A program made the position numbers and the translations under genes. The notes under the pieces were generated by a model that worked only from the letters and a program-made list of their open reading frames with translations, was not told the origin of the DNA and searched no databases. From NCBI RefSeq assembly GCF_003258295.1, contig NZ_QKYN01000072.1, forward strand, positions 33,139-97,138: a stretch of DNA of 64,000 bases. The letters are read 5' to 3'. Source of the DNA: Streptacidiphilus pinicola. GTDB taxonomy: Bacteria; Actinomycetota; Actinomycetes; Streptomycetales; Streptomycetaceae. Below, piece by piece: positions 53,073 through 61,045 of this stretch (the first letter of the stretch is position 1; each line of letters starts with the position of its first letter).

Positions 53073-53520
53073 TCGGTCGGGTCCATCCGATGAGCCGGTA
53101 CCAGGTCTCCACTCCGATGATCACGCCGAACGAGATGTTGCCCCAGCCGGTGCTACCAGCCAGATAGAAGGCGCCGCCGACGACGATCGCCGCCAGCAGG
53201 AACCAGCCGGACTTGCGGCGCCGGGCCCGCGTGGAGCAGGTCTCCGACAGCGGGACCACCCCGCCGCGGCGCCAGCGGCGCACGAGCTCCGCGTAGACGG
53301 CGAAGTGGGCGACGAGCATCACGATGCCCGCGATCCCGAAGGCCTGCGACAGCCCCGGGGACTTGTCGAACAGGGTGGACAGGCCGACAGCGACCATCGC
53401 CAGGCCGAACGTGGCACCCATGAAGACGGGGAACCAGCCCGGCACGGGCGGTGGTGTCGCGGCCCGGCGGGCATCGGCAGCGGCGCGCAGGGCCTCTTCG
53501 GGACTCAATTCAGCAGCCAT
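53065..53520 (-). CDS. Small membrane protein, first gene of winged-helix/GNAT operon
   Basis: A 151-residue protein with four hydrophobic helices (about 30-48, 58-78, 105-122 and 127-140) and a basic middle loop (RRWRRGGVVPL, then STRARRRKSG). I do not recognise a named family; small four-helix proteins are often found beside HTH_34-type regulators. Its end overlaps the regulator start by 8 nt. It is first in the operon and has an A+T-rich region upstream (about 53521-53560), where the operon promoter is expected. Confidence 0.75.
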   Translation of the reverse strand: MAAELSPEEALRAAADARRAATPPPVPGWFPVFMGATFGLAMVAVGLSTLFDKSPGLSQAFGIAGIVMLVAHFAVYAELVRRWRRGGVVPLSETCSTRARRRKSGWFLLAAIVVGGAFYLAGSTGWGNISFGVIIGVETWYRLIGWTRPNE

Positions 53521-53617
53521 GCTTGAACATTAGCATCTACTTTCCAGAAGGAAATTACTTTCACCGTCAGGACTCGGCGGCAGGCTGACTGTCAGTCGGG
53601 CGGGATACGGTCCCCGC

Positions 53618-54241
53618 ATGACCCAGAGCCCGTACGACGCCGTCGCCGTCCGCTACGCGGAGCAGTTCCGGGACTCGCTCCGCGATCGTCCCCTGGAGCG
53701 CGCGCTGCTGGGCGCGTTCGCGGAGCTCGTGCGGGCGGGCGACGCCGGCGAGGTGCTGGATCTGGGGTGCGGACCGGGTTATGTGACGGCCCACCTGCGG
53801 GAGTTGGGGCTGAATGCCTTCGGCGTCGACGCCTCCTCCGCGATGATCGGGCTGGCGCGAGAGGCCTGCCCGGAGCTGCGGTTCGAGGTGGGGTCGATGG
53901 CGGCGCTCGACCTCGAAGACAGCTCCGTCGTCGGCGTGCTCGCACGCTACTCGGTCATCCACACCCCGCCGGAGGACCTGCCTGCCGTCCTCGCGGAGAT
54001 CGGGCGGGTCCTGGCGCCCGGCGGGCACCTGCTGATCAGCCTCTTCGCCACCGACGACCCCGGGGCCACCTGGCAGGACTACGACCACACGGTGACCACG
54101 GCCTACCGGTGGTCCCCCGACCACTTCGCCGGCCTGCTGCGCGAGGCCGGAACGGCCGAAGTGGCCCGCACCCTGTGCGAGCCACTTCCCACCGATCGGC
54201 GTCAGTTCCAGGAGCTCCAACTTCTCGCCCGCAAAGGCTAG
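53618..54241 (+). CDS. Class I SAM-dependent methyltransferase
   Basis: The 207-residue protein has SAM motif I VLDLGCGPGYVTAHL (about 46-60), the acidic GVDASSAMIGLAR block and IGRVLAPGGHLLISLF (motif III region). It matches the generic small-molecule methyltransferase fold (Methyltransf_11/25). The substrate is unknown. The ATG at 53618 follows a short, G-rich spacer without a strong ribosome-binding site. Its stop is adjacent to the stop of the convergent ABC permease gene, with no spacer. Confidence 0.9.
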   Translation: MTQSPYDAVAVRYAEQFRDSLRDRPLERALLGAFAELVRAGDAGEVLDLGCGPGYVTAHLRELGLNAFGVDASSAMIGLAREACPELRFEVGSMAALDLEDSSVVGVLARYSVIHTPPEDLPAVLAEIGRVLAPGGHLLISLFATDDPGATWQDYDHTVTTAYRWSPDHFAGLLREAGTAEVARTLCEPLPTDRRQFQELQLLARKG

Positions 54242-55090
54242 TCACTTCGCCTTCGGCTCCCGCTCGTACAGCCGGCGCGACCAGACGTAGGACACCAGGG
54301 TGACGCCGACACACCAGGCGATCGTGATGACCAGGTTGTCGCCGATCTTCGTGCCGGTCAGCAGCCCGCGCAGGGTCTCGTTGACCGCCGTGAAGGGCTG
54401 GTACTCGGCGAACCAGCGCACCACGGTCGGCAGCGAGGAGGTCGGGACGAAGCCGCTGCCGAGGAACGGCAGGAGCATCAGGAACATCGGCGAGTTGCTC
54501 GCGGTCTCCACGCTCTTGGCCGACAGCCCGAGCCCGACGCACAGCCAGGTGACGGCGCAGGTCAGCATCAGGATCACCCCGAGTGCGGCGAACCACTCGG
54601 CCACATTGGCGTGCGGCCGGAACCCGACGGCGAGCGCGGCCCCGGTGACGGCCACGACGCCGATCAGCGTCTGGATCGTCGCGCCGACGACGTGGCCGGT
54701 GAGGACGGACGACCTGGCGACGGCCATGGTCCGGAACCGGGCGATGATGCCCTCGGTCATGTCCTGGGCGACGGCGATGGCCGTGCCCTGGGCGGCGGCG
54801 ACCACGGCCATCAGGATGATCGCCGGGGCGACGTAGTCGGCGTAGGCGGACCGGCCGCCGTGCATGCCGGCCGGCATCCCGCCGCCCAGTCCCGACCCCA
54901 GCGTCCCGCCGAAGACATAGACGAACAGGAGCAGGAAGACGATCGGCATCAGCATGACCATCAGGGTCAGCGACGGGTAGCGCTGCATGTGCTTGAGGTT
55001 GCGGCGCAGCATGATCCGGGCGTGCGCGAAGGCGTGTGACCGGGCGTCAGCGGTGATTACGGGGCTCGCGGTGGCGGTGATGGTGCTCAT
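54242..55090 (-). CDS. ABC-2 type permease (DrrB-like)
   Basis: This 282-residue membrane subunit has six hydrophobic helices in ABC-2 topology, opening with an N-terminal cytoplasmic helix (AHARIMLRRNLKHMQRYPSL). The family block ARFRTMAVARSSVLTGHVVG lies in the cytoplasmic loop, and SNSPMFLMLLPFLGSGFVPTSSLP marks the fourth to fifth helix region. It pairs with the adjacent ATPase to form an exporter, probably for a drug or lipid-like compound. It begins 2 nt after the ATPase stop. Confidence 0.9.
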   Translation of the reverse strand: MSTITATASPVITADARSHAFAHARIMLRRNLKHMQRYPSLTLMVMLMPIVFLLLFVYVFGGTLGSGLGGGMPAGMHGGRSAYADYVAPAIILMAVVAAAQGTAIAVAQDMTEGIIARFRTMAVARSSVLTGHVVGATIQTLIGVVAVTGAALAVGFRPHANVAEWFAALGVILMLTCAVTWLCVGLGLSAKSVETASNSPMFLMLLPFLGSGFVPTSSLPTVVRWFAEYQPFTAVNETLRGLLTGTKIGDNLVITIAWCVGVTLVSYVWSRRLYEREPKAK

Positions 55091-55092
55091 GG

Positions 55093-56055
55093 TCAGGCTC
55101 CCTTCCGGCCGGTGAGGGCGAAGAAGACGTCGTCGAGGTCGGGGGTGTGCACGGCCAGTGACGTGACCTCGATCGAGGCCTCCCTGAGCCGGTTCAGCAG
55201 GGTCCACAGGGTGCTGACGCTGCCGTCGCCGGGCAGTTGCAGCGTGAGCGCGTCGTCGTCGCGGCCGGTGGCGTCGAGCAGGGTCGCGGCGGCGTCCAGC
55301 GCGGTGCGGTCGGCGAAGGAGAGCTCGATGTGCCCGCCGGGAATCCGCGCCTTGAGCTCGGCGGGCGTGCCCTCGGCGACGATCCGGCCGCCGTCCAGCA
55401 CGGCGACGCGGTCGGCGAGCTGGTCGGCCTCCTCCAGGTACTGGGTGGTGAGCAGGATGGTCGTCCCCTCGGCGACCAGCCCGCGGATGATGTCCCACAT
55501 GGTGCGGCGGCTGCGCGGGTCCAGACCGGTGGTCGGCTCGTCGAGGAAGATCACCTTCGGGTCGCCGACCAGCGTCATGGCCAGGTCCAGCTTGCGCTTC
55601 ATGCCGCCCGAGTAGCTCGACGCGGGCTTGTCCCCGGCCTCGACCAGCTCGAACCGCTCCAGCAGCTCCGCGGCCCGGCGCCGGCCGACGGCCGCGGGCA
55701 GCAGGTGCAGGTCGGCCATCAGCTTCAGGTTCTCCCGCCCGGTCAGATACCCGTCCACGGCCGAGAACTGGCCGGTGACGCCGATCGCGCGGCGGACCGC
55801 CTGCGGGTTCTTCTCGGGGTCCTGGCCGGCGACACGGATCTCGCCGGCGTCGGGGCGCAGATAGGTGGTGAGCAGGTGAACGGCGGTGGTCTTGCCGGCG
55901 CCGTTCGGGCCGAGCAGGGCCAGGATGGTGCCCTGTTCCACCGTCAGGTCGATGCCGTCGAGGACGGTCTTCTCGCCGAAGGACTTGTGCAGGCCACGGG
56001 CGGCGATGGCGGCGACCGTACGGGCGCCGGCGGTCTCGTAGGTTGCGGTGTTCAC
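55093..56055 (-). CDS. DrrA-type ABC exporter ATPase
   Basis: The 320-residue ATPase has Walker A GPNGAGKTT, the Q-loop region VTGQFSAVD, signature SSYSGGMKRKL, Walker B VIFLDEP and the H-loop replaced by Q (LLTTQYLEEAD) as in DrrA. The C-terminal DUF4162-like domain is present. Proteins of this type power daunorubicin-like drug export with a DrrB permease. The GTG start overlaps the DUF4097 stop by 4 nt. The operon is DUF4097 - drrA-like - drrB-like, with a divergent TetR gene. Confidence 0.93.
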   Translation of the reverse strand: MNTATYETAGARTVAAIAARGLHKSFGEKTVLDGIDLTVEQGTILALLGPNGAGKTTAVHLLTTYLRPDAGEIRVAGQDPEKNPQAVRRAIGVTGQFSAVDGYLTGRENLKLMADLHLLPAAVGRRRAAELLERFELVEAGDKPASSYSGGMKRKLDLAMTLVGDPKVIFLDEPTTGLDPRSRRTMWDIIRGLVAEGTTILLTTQYLEEADQLADRVAVLDGGRIVAEGTPAELKARIPGGHIELSFADRTALDAAATLLDATGRDDDALTLQLPGDGSVSTLWTLLNRLREASIEVTSLAVHTPDLDDVFFALTGRKGA

Positions 56056-56945
56056 GCCTGGTCCTCCAGTCGGGCGGTGCGACGGATGGTGATGTCGCCG
56101 AGCTTGGTGCCGGCGATCAGCTCGACCTTGTCGACGGGCTCGCCGGCCGCGGGGGCCGCGGAGGCGCCGAGCTCGTTGTAGACGCGACCCAGGGTGGTGT
56201 CGAGCTCCAGCAGCGCGGCGCTGCCCTCGCGGACGCCGACCTCGACGGAGCCGTTCTTGGTGGTCGCGGAGACCTTGCCGCGGACGACCTCGCCGATGCG
56301 GACCTCGCCGTTGGCGCCGGTGACGGTGATGTCGGACAGGGCGCGGTCGACGGAGATGGTGCCGTTGGAGCACTTGACGGTCGCGCAGCCGCCGACGAGG
56401 CCGACGCGGACCTTGCCGTTGCCGTTGGTGACGTCGAGGGTGCCCTCGACCAGACCGAGCCGGACGTCGCTGGAGCCGGTCTGCACCTGCGCGGCGCCGA
56501 CGACGCGGCCGACGGTGATCGCCCCGACGCCGCCGCGCAGGTTCACCGGACCGGTCTCGGCCAACCGGATCTCGCCGATCCCGGACTTGAACGCCACGGC
56601 GCCGAGCACGCCCTCGGCGTGGAAGTCGCCGTACTCGGCCTCCCCGCGCACCTCGGAGCCGGCGGGCAGCTGGATCAGCAGCTCGATCGACTCGGGACGC
56701 TTGCTGCTCCAGTTCACGAAGCGGTTCAGCGGCTTCCTGGAGACGACGCTGAGGGTGCGGCCGGCCTCGTCGTACTCGACGGTGGTGTTCGCGACGGCCT
56801 TGGCGTCGGCGGCCTTGTCCGGGCCGCTCGGCCGGAGTTCGACGACGGTGTCAGCCCGGTCGGAGACGGTGAACCGCACGTCGGCGGCGTAGAGGTCGAG
56901 GACGACGGAGATCGGGGCGGGGGTGTCGAAGCGCGAGGCGGACAT
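56052..56945 (-). CDS. DUF4097-family protein (beta-solenoid adhesin-like)
   Basis: This 297-residue protein is a series of short beta repeats (VQTGSSDVRLGLVEGTLDVTNGNGKVRVGLV-like units, each about 18-22 residues) typical of DUF4097/DUF4098, predicted beta-helices. There is no signal peptide or membrane helix, so it is cytosolic or associates with the exporter. Its function is unknown; it regularly precedes DrrAB-type exporters in streptomycetes. The ATG at 56945 has AAAGGA upstream. It overlaps the ATPase gene by 4 nt. Confidence 0.87.
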   Translation of the reverse strand: MSASRFDTPAPISVVLDLYAADVRFTVSDRADTVVELRPSGPDKAADAKAVANTTVEYDEAGRTLSVVSRKPLNRFVNWSSKRPESIELLIQLPAGSEVRGEAEYGDFHAEGVLGAVAFKSGIGEIRLAETGPVNLRGGVGAITVGRVVGAAQVQTGSSDVRLGLVEGTLDVTNGNGKVRVGLVGGCATVKCSNGTISVDRALSDITVTGANGEVRIGEVVRGKVSATTKNGSVEVGVREGSAALLELDTTLGRVYNELGASAAPAAGEPVDKVELIAGTKLGDITIRRTARLEDQA

Positions 56946-56993
56946 CTCGGGTTCCTTTGCTGCGGTGGGCCGTGAAGTTCGATGGCTCTAATG

Positions 56994-57103
56994 TGGCACC
57001 ACTTTGGCACCAGCGCAAGTGCTTCTGGCTCATGTTGGCACCGCTGCAGCTCAGCAATGGTGCCATCAGGCGGCAGGGGTGGTGCCACGTGGCACCACCC
57101 CTG
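56994..57103. promoter_or_regulatory. Array of TGGCACC half-sites ending in a 30-bp palindrome
   Basis: TGGCACCA lies at 56994-57001 and again at 57005-57012 (11 bp apart, one helical turn). TGGCACC is at 57036-57042 and the inverse TGGTGCCA at 57058-57065. A perfect 30-bp palindrome follows at 57074-57103, centred on TGGTGCCAC and its reverse complement. The first pair sits where the DUF4097-drrAB promoter is expected. The regulator is unidentified. Confidence 0.65.
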
Positions 57104-57135
57104 GCAGCCCCCTGGCGGCGGGGCGAATTGAACGG

Positions 57136-57167
57136 CGTACAAGTCCCTGTACGGAATGTCCTAGGGT
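57136..57167 (+). promoter_or_regulatory. TetR-type operator overlapping a leaderless tetR promoter
   Basis: CGTACA (57136-57141) and TGTACG (57148-57153) form a perfect dyad with a 6-bp spacer, typical of TetR family sites. A TAGGGT -10 hexamer (57162-57167) ends 7 nt before the TetR ATG, and the dyad covers the matching -35 area. Autorepression of a leaderless transcript is the simplest reading. Confidence 0.6.
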
Positions 57168-57174
57168 TGGCCAC

Positions 57175-57867
57175 ATGCCGCGCGACACCCTCAGCAGCGA
57201 CCAGATCGTCGAGGCCGCCATCGCCCTGCTCGACGAGGAGGGCCTTGGGGGCCTGAACATGCGGGCCCTGGGCAAGCGTCTGGGTTCCGCGGCCACCGCC
57301 GTCTACTGGCACGTGGGCAGCAAGGACAACCTGATCACCCTGGCCGGCGACCGGGTCTGGTCCGAGCTGACGCTGCCCGAGGCCCCCGCGGGCCCGGACG
57401 GCTGGCGCGCGGCCGCCGAGGCGCTGGCGGTCGGCGTGCACGCCATGCTCACCCGGCACCCGTGGCTGGTGCAGGCCTTCGGCGCGCACCTGATGTTCGG
57501 GCCGGCCAAGGCCCGCCACGACGACTACATCCTCGCCCTCCACGAGAACGCCGGGTTCACCCCCGCCGAGGCGGACCAGGCCTCCGCGGCGCTACTGACC
57601 TTCGTCCTCGGCAACGCCCTCGGCCCCGCCGCGCAGGCGGCGCTGACCCGCAAGCTCGCCCGCGAGGGTGACGGCGACGCGGAGGCCAGGCTCGCCGAAG
57701 GCATGGCCCAGGCCCGCGAGGTCGCCTCCGTCCACCCGCGCCTGCGCGCCCGCCTGGAGGCCGAGAGCGGCACCGACTACGGCGCGGCCCCGCAGGACAC
57801 CTTTACCTTCGGCCTGCACGCCCTCCTCGACGGCCTGGCCGCCCGGCTCGCCACGACACGGCGGTAG
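57175..57867 (+). CDS. TetR-family regulator of the divergent DUF4097/ABC operon
   Basis: The 230-residue protein has an N-terminal TetR helix-turn-helix (IVEAAIALLDEEGLGGLNMR, then GSAATAVYWHVGSKDNLI) and a TetR_C-type ligand-binding domain (HAMLTRHPWLVQAFGAHLM, FVLGNALG). The AVYWHVGSKDNL recognition region is characteristic of the TetR_C subgroup. It presumably represses the divergent exporter operon and itself. No Shine-Dalgarno sequence precedes the ATG, in line with a leaderless transcript. The inducer is unknown, but is probably the exported compound. Confidence 0.9.
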   Translation: MPRDTLSSDQIVEAAIALLDEEGLGGLNMRALGKRLGSAATAVYWHVGSKDNLITLAGDRVWSELTLPEAPAGPDGWRAAAEALAVGVHAMLTRHPWLVQAFGAHLMFGPAKARHDDYILALHENAGFTPAEADQASAALLTFVLGNALGPAAQAALTRKLAREGDGDAEARLAEGMAQAREVASVHPRLRARLEAESGTDYGAAPQDTFTFGLHALLDGLAARLATTRR

Positions 57868-57942
57868 CGCACCCGCTTGCGGCCACTTCGCCACCGGAGG
57901 AGCGTCGTAACGGGGACACCGACAAAGGAATGGGGGCCAGTC

Positions 57943-58551
57943 ATGTACGTACGCACGACTTATGTGACGGGCGATCCGGGAAAGATCGACCAGGCGCTGG
58001 ACGGGTTGGTAGTGGAGGCGGTCAAGCTGCTCTCCGACCAGCCGGGCTACCGGGGTTACGGACTCTTCGCCGACCGCGAGCTCGGCAAGATCGTCATGGG
58101 GAGCTGGTGGGACAGCGTCGAGACGGCGCAGACCAGCAACGAGCACCTGCAGCAACGGCGCGCCGAGCTGTTGGCGCCTTTCGCGTCCTCCATGTCGATG
58201 ATGACCGTCGAGGCGCTGGCGTTCACGCCGAGCCCGAAGGCCGAGGCGGGCGCGGGCTTCCGCCTCGGACGCTTCCAGATGCCACCGGACCGGCTCGACC
58301 GGATGGCCGAGAACTTCCGGTCCTCCGGCCTGCCCGCGTTCGAGGCCACCCCGGGCTTCATCGGGGCCTCGCTGCTCGCCGACCGAAGCACCGGCATGGG
58401 CTCGGTCGGCACGCTGTGGGCCACCCACGACGCGCTCGTGGCCTCCCGCGCCGCCCAGTCCGCCGCCCGGGCGAAGGCGACCGCGGACGTGCCGATGAAC
58501 GTCATCGCCCTGGAGGAGTTCGAGGTGGTCATCCTCGACCGCCGCGACTGA
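57943..58551 (+). CDS. ABM-like (antibiotic biosynthesis monooxygenase fold) protein
   Basis: The 202-residue protein appears to contain two ferredoxin-like alpha+beta repeats. The first opens VRTTYVTGDPGKIDQALDGLV and includes QPGYRGYGLFADRELGKIVMGSWWDS. The second opens GRFQMPPDRLDRMAENF and includes TPGFIGASLLADRSTGMGSV. The duplicated layout matches dimeric alpha/beta barrel proteins of the ABM group; enzyme activity is not certain. The ATG at 57943 has GGGGG in its leader. It may be co-transcribed with tetR (75-nt spacer) and ends at a 14-bp hairpin. Confidence 0.78.
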   Translation: MYVRTTYVTGDPGKIDQALDGLVVEAVKLLSDQPGYRGYGLFADRELGKIVMGSWWDSVETAQTSNEHLQQRRAELLAPFASSMSMMTVEALAFTPSPKAEAGAGFRLGRFQMPPDRLDRMAENFRSSGLPAFEATPGFIGASLLADRSTGMGSVGTLWATHDALVASRAAQSAARAKATADVPMNVIALEEFEVVILDRRD

Positions 58552-58567
58552 CCACACCGCACGGAGC

Positions 58568-58600
58568 GAGGGCCCGGACGGCCGCCCCGTCCGGGCCCTC
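58568..58600 (+). terminator. Terminator hairpin after the ABM-like gene
   Basis: GAGGGCCCGGACGG (58568-58581) pairs perfectly with CCGTCCGGGCCCTC (58587-58600) around a 5-nt loop, 16 nt after the stop codon. Confidence 0.75.
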
Positions 58601-58660
58601 GACGCGTCGGCCACCGCACCGCCGTGACCTGCGCCACCCGCCACCGGAAGGCGGACGTAC

Positions 58661-58666
58661 TAGGGT
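58661..58666 (+). promoter_or_regulatory. -10 hexamer TAGGGT of a probably leaderless kinase promoter
   Basis: TAGGGT ends 6 nt before the GTG at 58673 and matches the Streptomyces -10 consensus. No Shine-Dalgarno sequence lies between. No clear -35 is seen. Confidence 0.5.
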
Positions 58667-58672
58667 GCCCGG

Positions 58673-60199
58673 GTGCATGGATCCGGGCCCGGGGCCCGGG
58701 GTGAGGAGAGCGGGCCGGTGCAGGGTGGGCTGCTGAACGGACGGTACGAGCTGCACGAGCCGCTCGGTACGGGCGGGATGGCTACCGTCTGGCGCGGGGT
58801 CGACCGGGTGCTGGCGCGGCCCGTCGCCGTCAAGGTGCTGAACGAGGGCCTGGCCGAGGACGCGCACTTCGCCGAGCGGTTCGCCCGTGAGGCTCGTCAC
58901 GCCGCGATGCTGGTGCACCCGGCGATCGTGACCGTCTTCGACTCGGGCGAGGACGAGACCGGGGCGCCGTACCTGGTGATGGAGCTCGTGGACGGACGCA
59001 CCCTGGGTGAGCTGCTGGAGGAGACACCGCGGCTGCCCGTCGACCGCGCGATCGCCATCGCGTCGACGGTCTGCGACGCGCTGCAGGTCGCGCACGCCGC
59101 CGGGCTGGTGCACCGGGACATCAAGCCGGGCAACATCATGGTCACGGACGGCGGCCAGGTGAAGGTCGTGGACTTCGGCATCGCCAAGGCCGGCAACGAC
59201 GAGGCCCAGCTCACCGGCACCGGCTCGGTGCTCGGCACCGCCTCCTACCTGGCCCCGGAACAGGCCACCGCCTCCGAGGTGGACGGCCGCGCCGATCTCT
59301 ACGCGCTCGGCTGCGTGCTGACCGAGATGCTGACCGGGCAGCCGCCGTTCACCGGCGCCACGCCGGTCGAGGTCGCCTGGAAGCAGGTGAGCGAGCGGCC
59401 CGCGCCGCTCTCCGCGCTGCGCCCGGACATCCCGCCCGCGCTGGACGGGGCGGTGCTGCGGCTGCTGGAGAAGGAGCCGGGCCGCCGCCCGGCCGACGCG
59501 GCCGCGGCGCGCGCCGAACTGCAGGCGGCCGGCCGCGGCGCGGCCACCTCCTGGCTGCCGCCGGTCGGCGAGCCGTCGGCGCTGAACCGGACCATGGCGA
59601 TGCCGCCGCTGACGCCCCCGTCGGCCGAGTGGGCCTCCGGCGCCGTGCCGATGGACCCGCCCAGGCCGCGCCGTCGGCGCACCGCGCTGATCGCCGCCGC
59701 GGTGGTGGTCGTCGTCGGCTGCGTCGTCGCGGCGGTCGCCGCGCAGTCCGGCCCCTCGACGCCGACGGCCGGCACCGTGCCCGGCACCCACACCAGCGCA
59801 CCCGCCGTCGCGCCGCCCTCCGACACCCCCACGCCGAGCCCGTCCCCGACCCACGCCACCGGCCCGGCGGCCATGATCGCCGCGCTGCGCAACGCCGTCG
59901 CGGCCGACGACAAACTCCCGCCCGACCAGCAGCAGTCCCTGATCGACGCGCTGGACAAGGCGGACCAGTCCCTCGCCCAGCAGGATCCCGGCGGCGCCGG
60001 GCAGGCGATTCACGACGCGCAACGGGTGCTGCGCAAGCTCGCCAAGGACCACGCCGTCGACAAGGCCACCAACCACAGCTGGTCGACGAAGCTCGCCGCG
60101 ATCAGCTCGGCGCTGCACCGCCTGGCCTCCGGCGACAGCGGCGGGACCGGGCCCGGGACCGGAGTCGCCGGGAGCAACGACGGGGGTAACAACGGCTGA
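58673..60199 (+). CDS. Membrane-anchored Ser/Thr protein kinase
   Basis: The 508-residue protein has an N-terminal Hanks-type kinase domain: GTGGMATVW (glycine loop, about 32-40), VAVKVL (ATP lysine), HRDIKPGN (catalytic loop) and DFGIAKAG (DFG). A proline-rich juxtamembrane segment follows, then a membrane helix (about 345-365) and an extracellular tail. The tail is not PASTA but a Thr/Pro/Ser stalk plus an about 90-residue helical domain (PPDQQQSLIDALDKADQSLAQ) with some FIMAH-like character. It probably senses an envelope or extracellular cue. The GTG start follows a leaderless-type -10. Confidence 0.92.
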   Translation: MHGSGPGARGEESGPVQGGLLNGRYELHEPLGTGGMATVWRGVDRVLARPVAVKVLNEGLAEDAHFAERFAREARHAAMLVHPAIVTVFDSGEDETGAPYLVMELVDGRTLGELLEETPRLPVDRAIAIASTVCDALQVAHAAGLVHRDIKPGNIMVTDGGQVKVVDFGIAKAGNDEAQLTGTGSVLGTASYLAPEQATASEVDGRADLYALGCVLTEMLTGQPPFTGATPVEVAWKQVSERPAPLSALRPDIPPALDGAVLRLLEKEPGRRPADAAAARAELQAAGRGAATSWLPPVGEPSALNRTMAMPPLTPPSAEWASGAVPMDPPRPRRRRTALIAAAVVVVVGCVVAAVAAQSGPSTPTAGTVPGTHTSAPAVAPPSDTPTPSPSPTHATGPAAMIAALRNAVAADDKLPPDQQQSLIDALDKADQSLAQQDPGGAGQAIHDAQRVLRKLAKDHAVDKATNHSWSTKLAAISSALHRLASGDSGGTGPGTGVAGSNDGGNNG

Positions 60200-60229
60200 G
60201 GCGCCGCCGCAGCCCAGGCACGGATCGGC

Positions 60230-60916
60230 TCAGGCCGCCCGGTAGGCGCGGACGAAGGCCGCGACGCCGCCGGTGATCAGGCGGTCGGCCTCCGCCGGGG
60301 CGAGCGGCAGGACGCCGTAGCTGGAGAGCTGCACGATCAGGTGCGAGGTGAGCGCCAGGAAGTGCTGGGCGGCCAGGGCCGGGTCGCCGTGGACGTCGAG
60401 GAGCCCGGCTGCGGCCAGTGAGGCCATGGCGTCGGCGAGGGCACGGCCCGCCGCGCCGGGGCCGGCGTCGCGCCAGGCGGCCAGCACCTCCGCCGGGACG
60501 TGGTCGACCTCGGCGTGGATGTGGCGCACAAGCGCGAAGTGGTTCGGGTAGTCGGCGAGCAGGCCGACGAACGCACGGGCCAGGGCGACGAGTTCCCGCT
60601 CCAGGTCCTCGGCGCGCGGGGGCCGCTCCGGGTCCAGCACCGCTGCCATCCGCGCGAGCTGCGCCTGCGCGACCTCGCCGGACGTCCAGGAGACGACGGT
60701 GCGGAACAACTCCGCCTTGCCGCCCGGGAAGTGGTTGTACAGCGTGCGCGTGGAGATGCCCGCCTCGGCCGCGAGCGTGTCCACCGAGGCGCGCGCGTAG
60801 CCCTCGCGTCCGAACACGCCGCAGGCCGCGCTCGCGATCGCCATCTGCTTCGCGAGCTTCCGCGGCGGCACCTCGCGCCGCGCCTGTTCCAGCCAGGCCT
60901 CGTTGCCGCTGCCCAC
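60230..60916 (-). CDS. TetR-family regulator, divergent from FMN reductase/MFS genes
   Basis: The 228-residue protein has an N-terminal TetR DNA-binding domain (MAIASAACGVFGREGYARASVDTLAAEAGISTRTLYNHFPGGKAELF, split across residues 24-70) and a helical ligand domain. An in-frame GTG at 60937 is possible, but the GTG at 60916 has AGGAGG five nt upstream and is preferred. A double CAACG-N2-CGTTG dyad lies 25 nt upstream and controls, in all likelihood, both this gene and the divergent FMN reductase/MFS group. The MFS pump suggests a toxic or electrophilic inducer. Confidence 0.88.
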   Translation of the reverse strand: MGSGNEAWLEQARREVPPRKLAKQMAIASAACGVFGREGYARASVDTLAAEAGISTRTLYNHFPGGKAELFRTVVSWTSGEVAQAQLARMAAVLDPERPPRAEDLERELVALARAFVGLLADYPNHFALVRHIHAEVDHVPAEVLAAWRDAGPGAAGRALADAMASLAAAGLLDVHGDPALAAQHFLALTSHLIVQLSSYGVLPLAPAEADRLITGGVAAFVRAYRAA

Positions 60917-60940
60917 ACGTGCCTCCTGCTCAGTCACCGA

Positions 60941-60981
60941 ACTACAACGAGCGTTGCACTTTTTACAACGCTCGTTGTAGT
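60941..60981. promoter_or_regulatory. Double TetR operator (two CAACG-N2-CGTTG dyads)
   Basis: CAACGAGCGTTG (60945-60956) and CAACGCTCGTTG (60966-60977) are each palindromic with a 2-bp spacer. Their centres lie 21 bp apart, two helical turns. Together they form a perfect 16-bp inverted repeat (60941-60956 and 60966-60981). The spacer is between the TetR start and the divergent gene, so two dimers could bind one face. Confidence 0.75.
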
Positions 60982-61045
60982 TTACCGGAGGGCCGACCGC
61001 ACCGCCGGTCGACCGACCCGATCCACGAGGGGGACATCCACCGCC

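Noticed and set aside
57074..57103. 30-bp palindrome as a transcription terminator
   Set aside because: It lies between two divergent starts and shares its core with nearby single half-sites, so an operator fits better.
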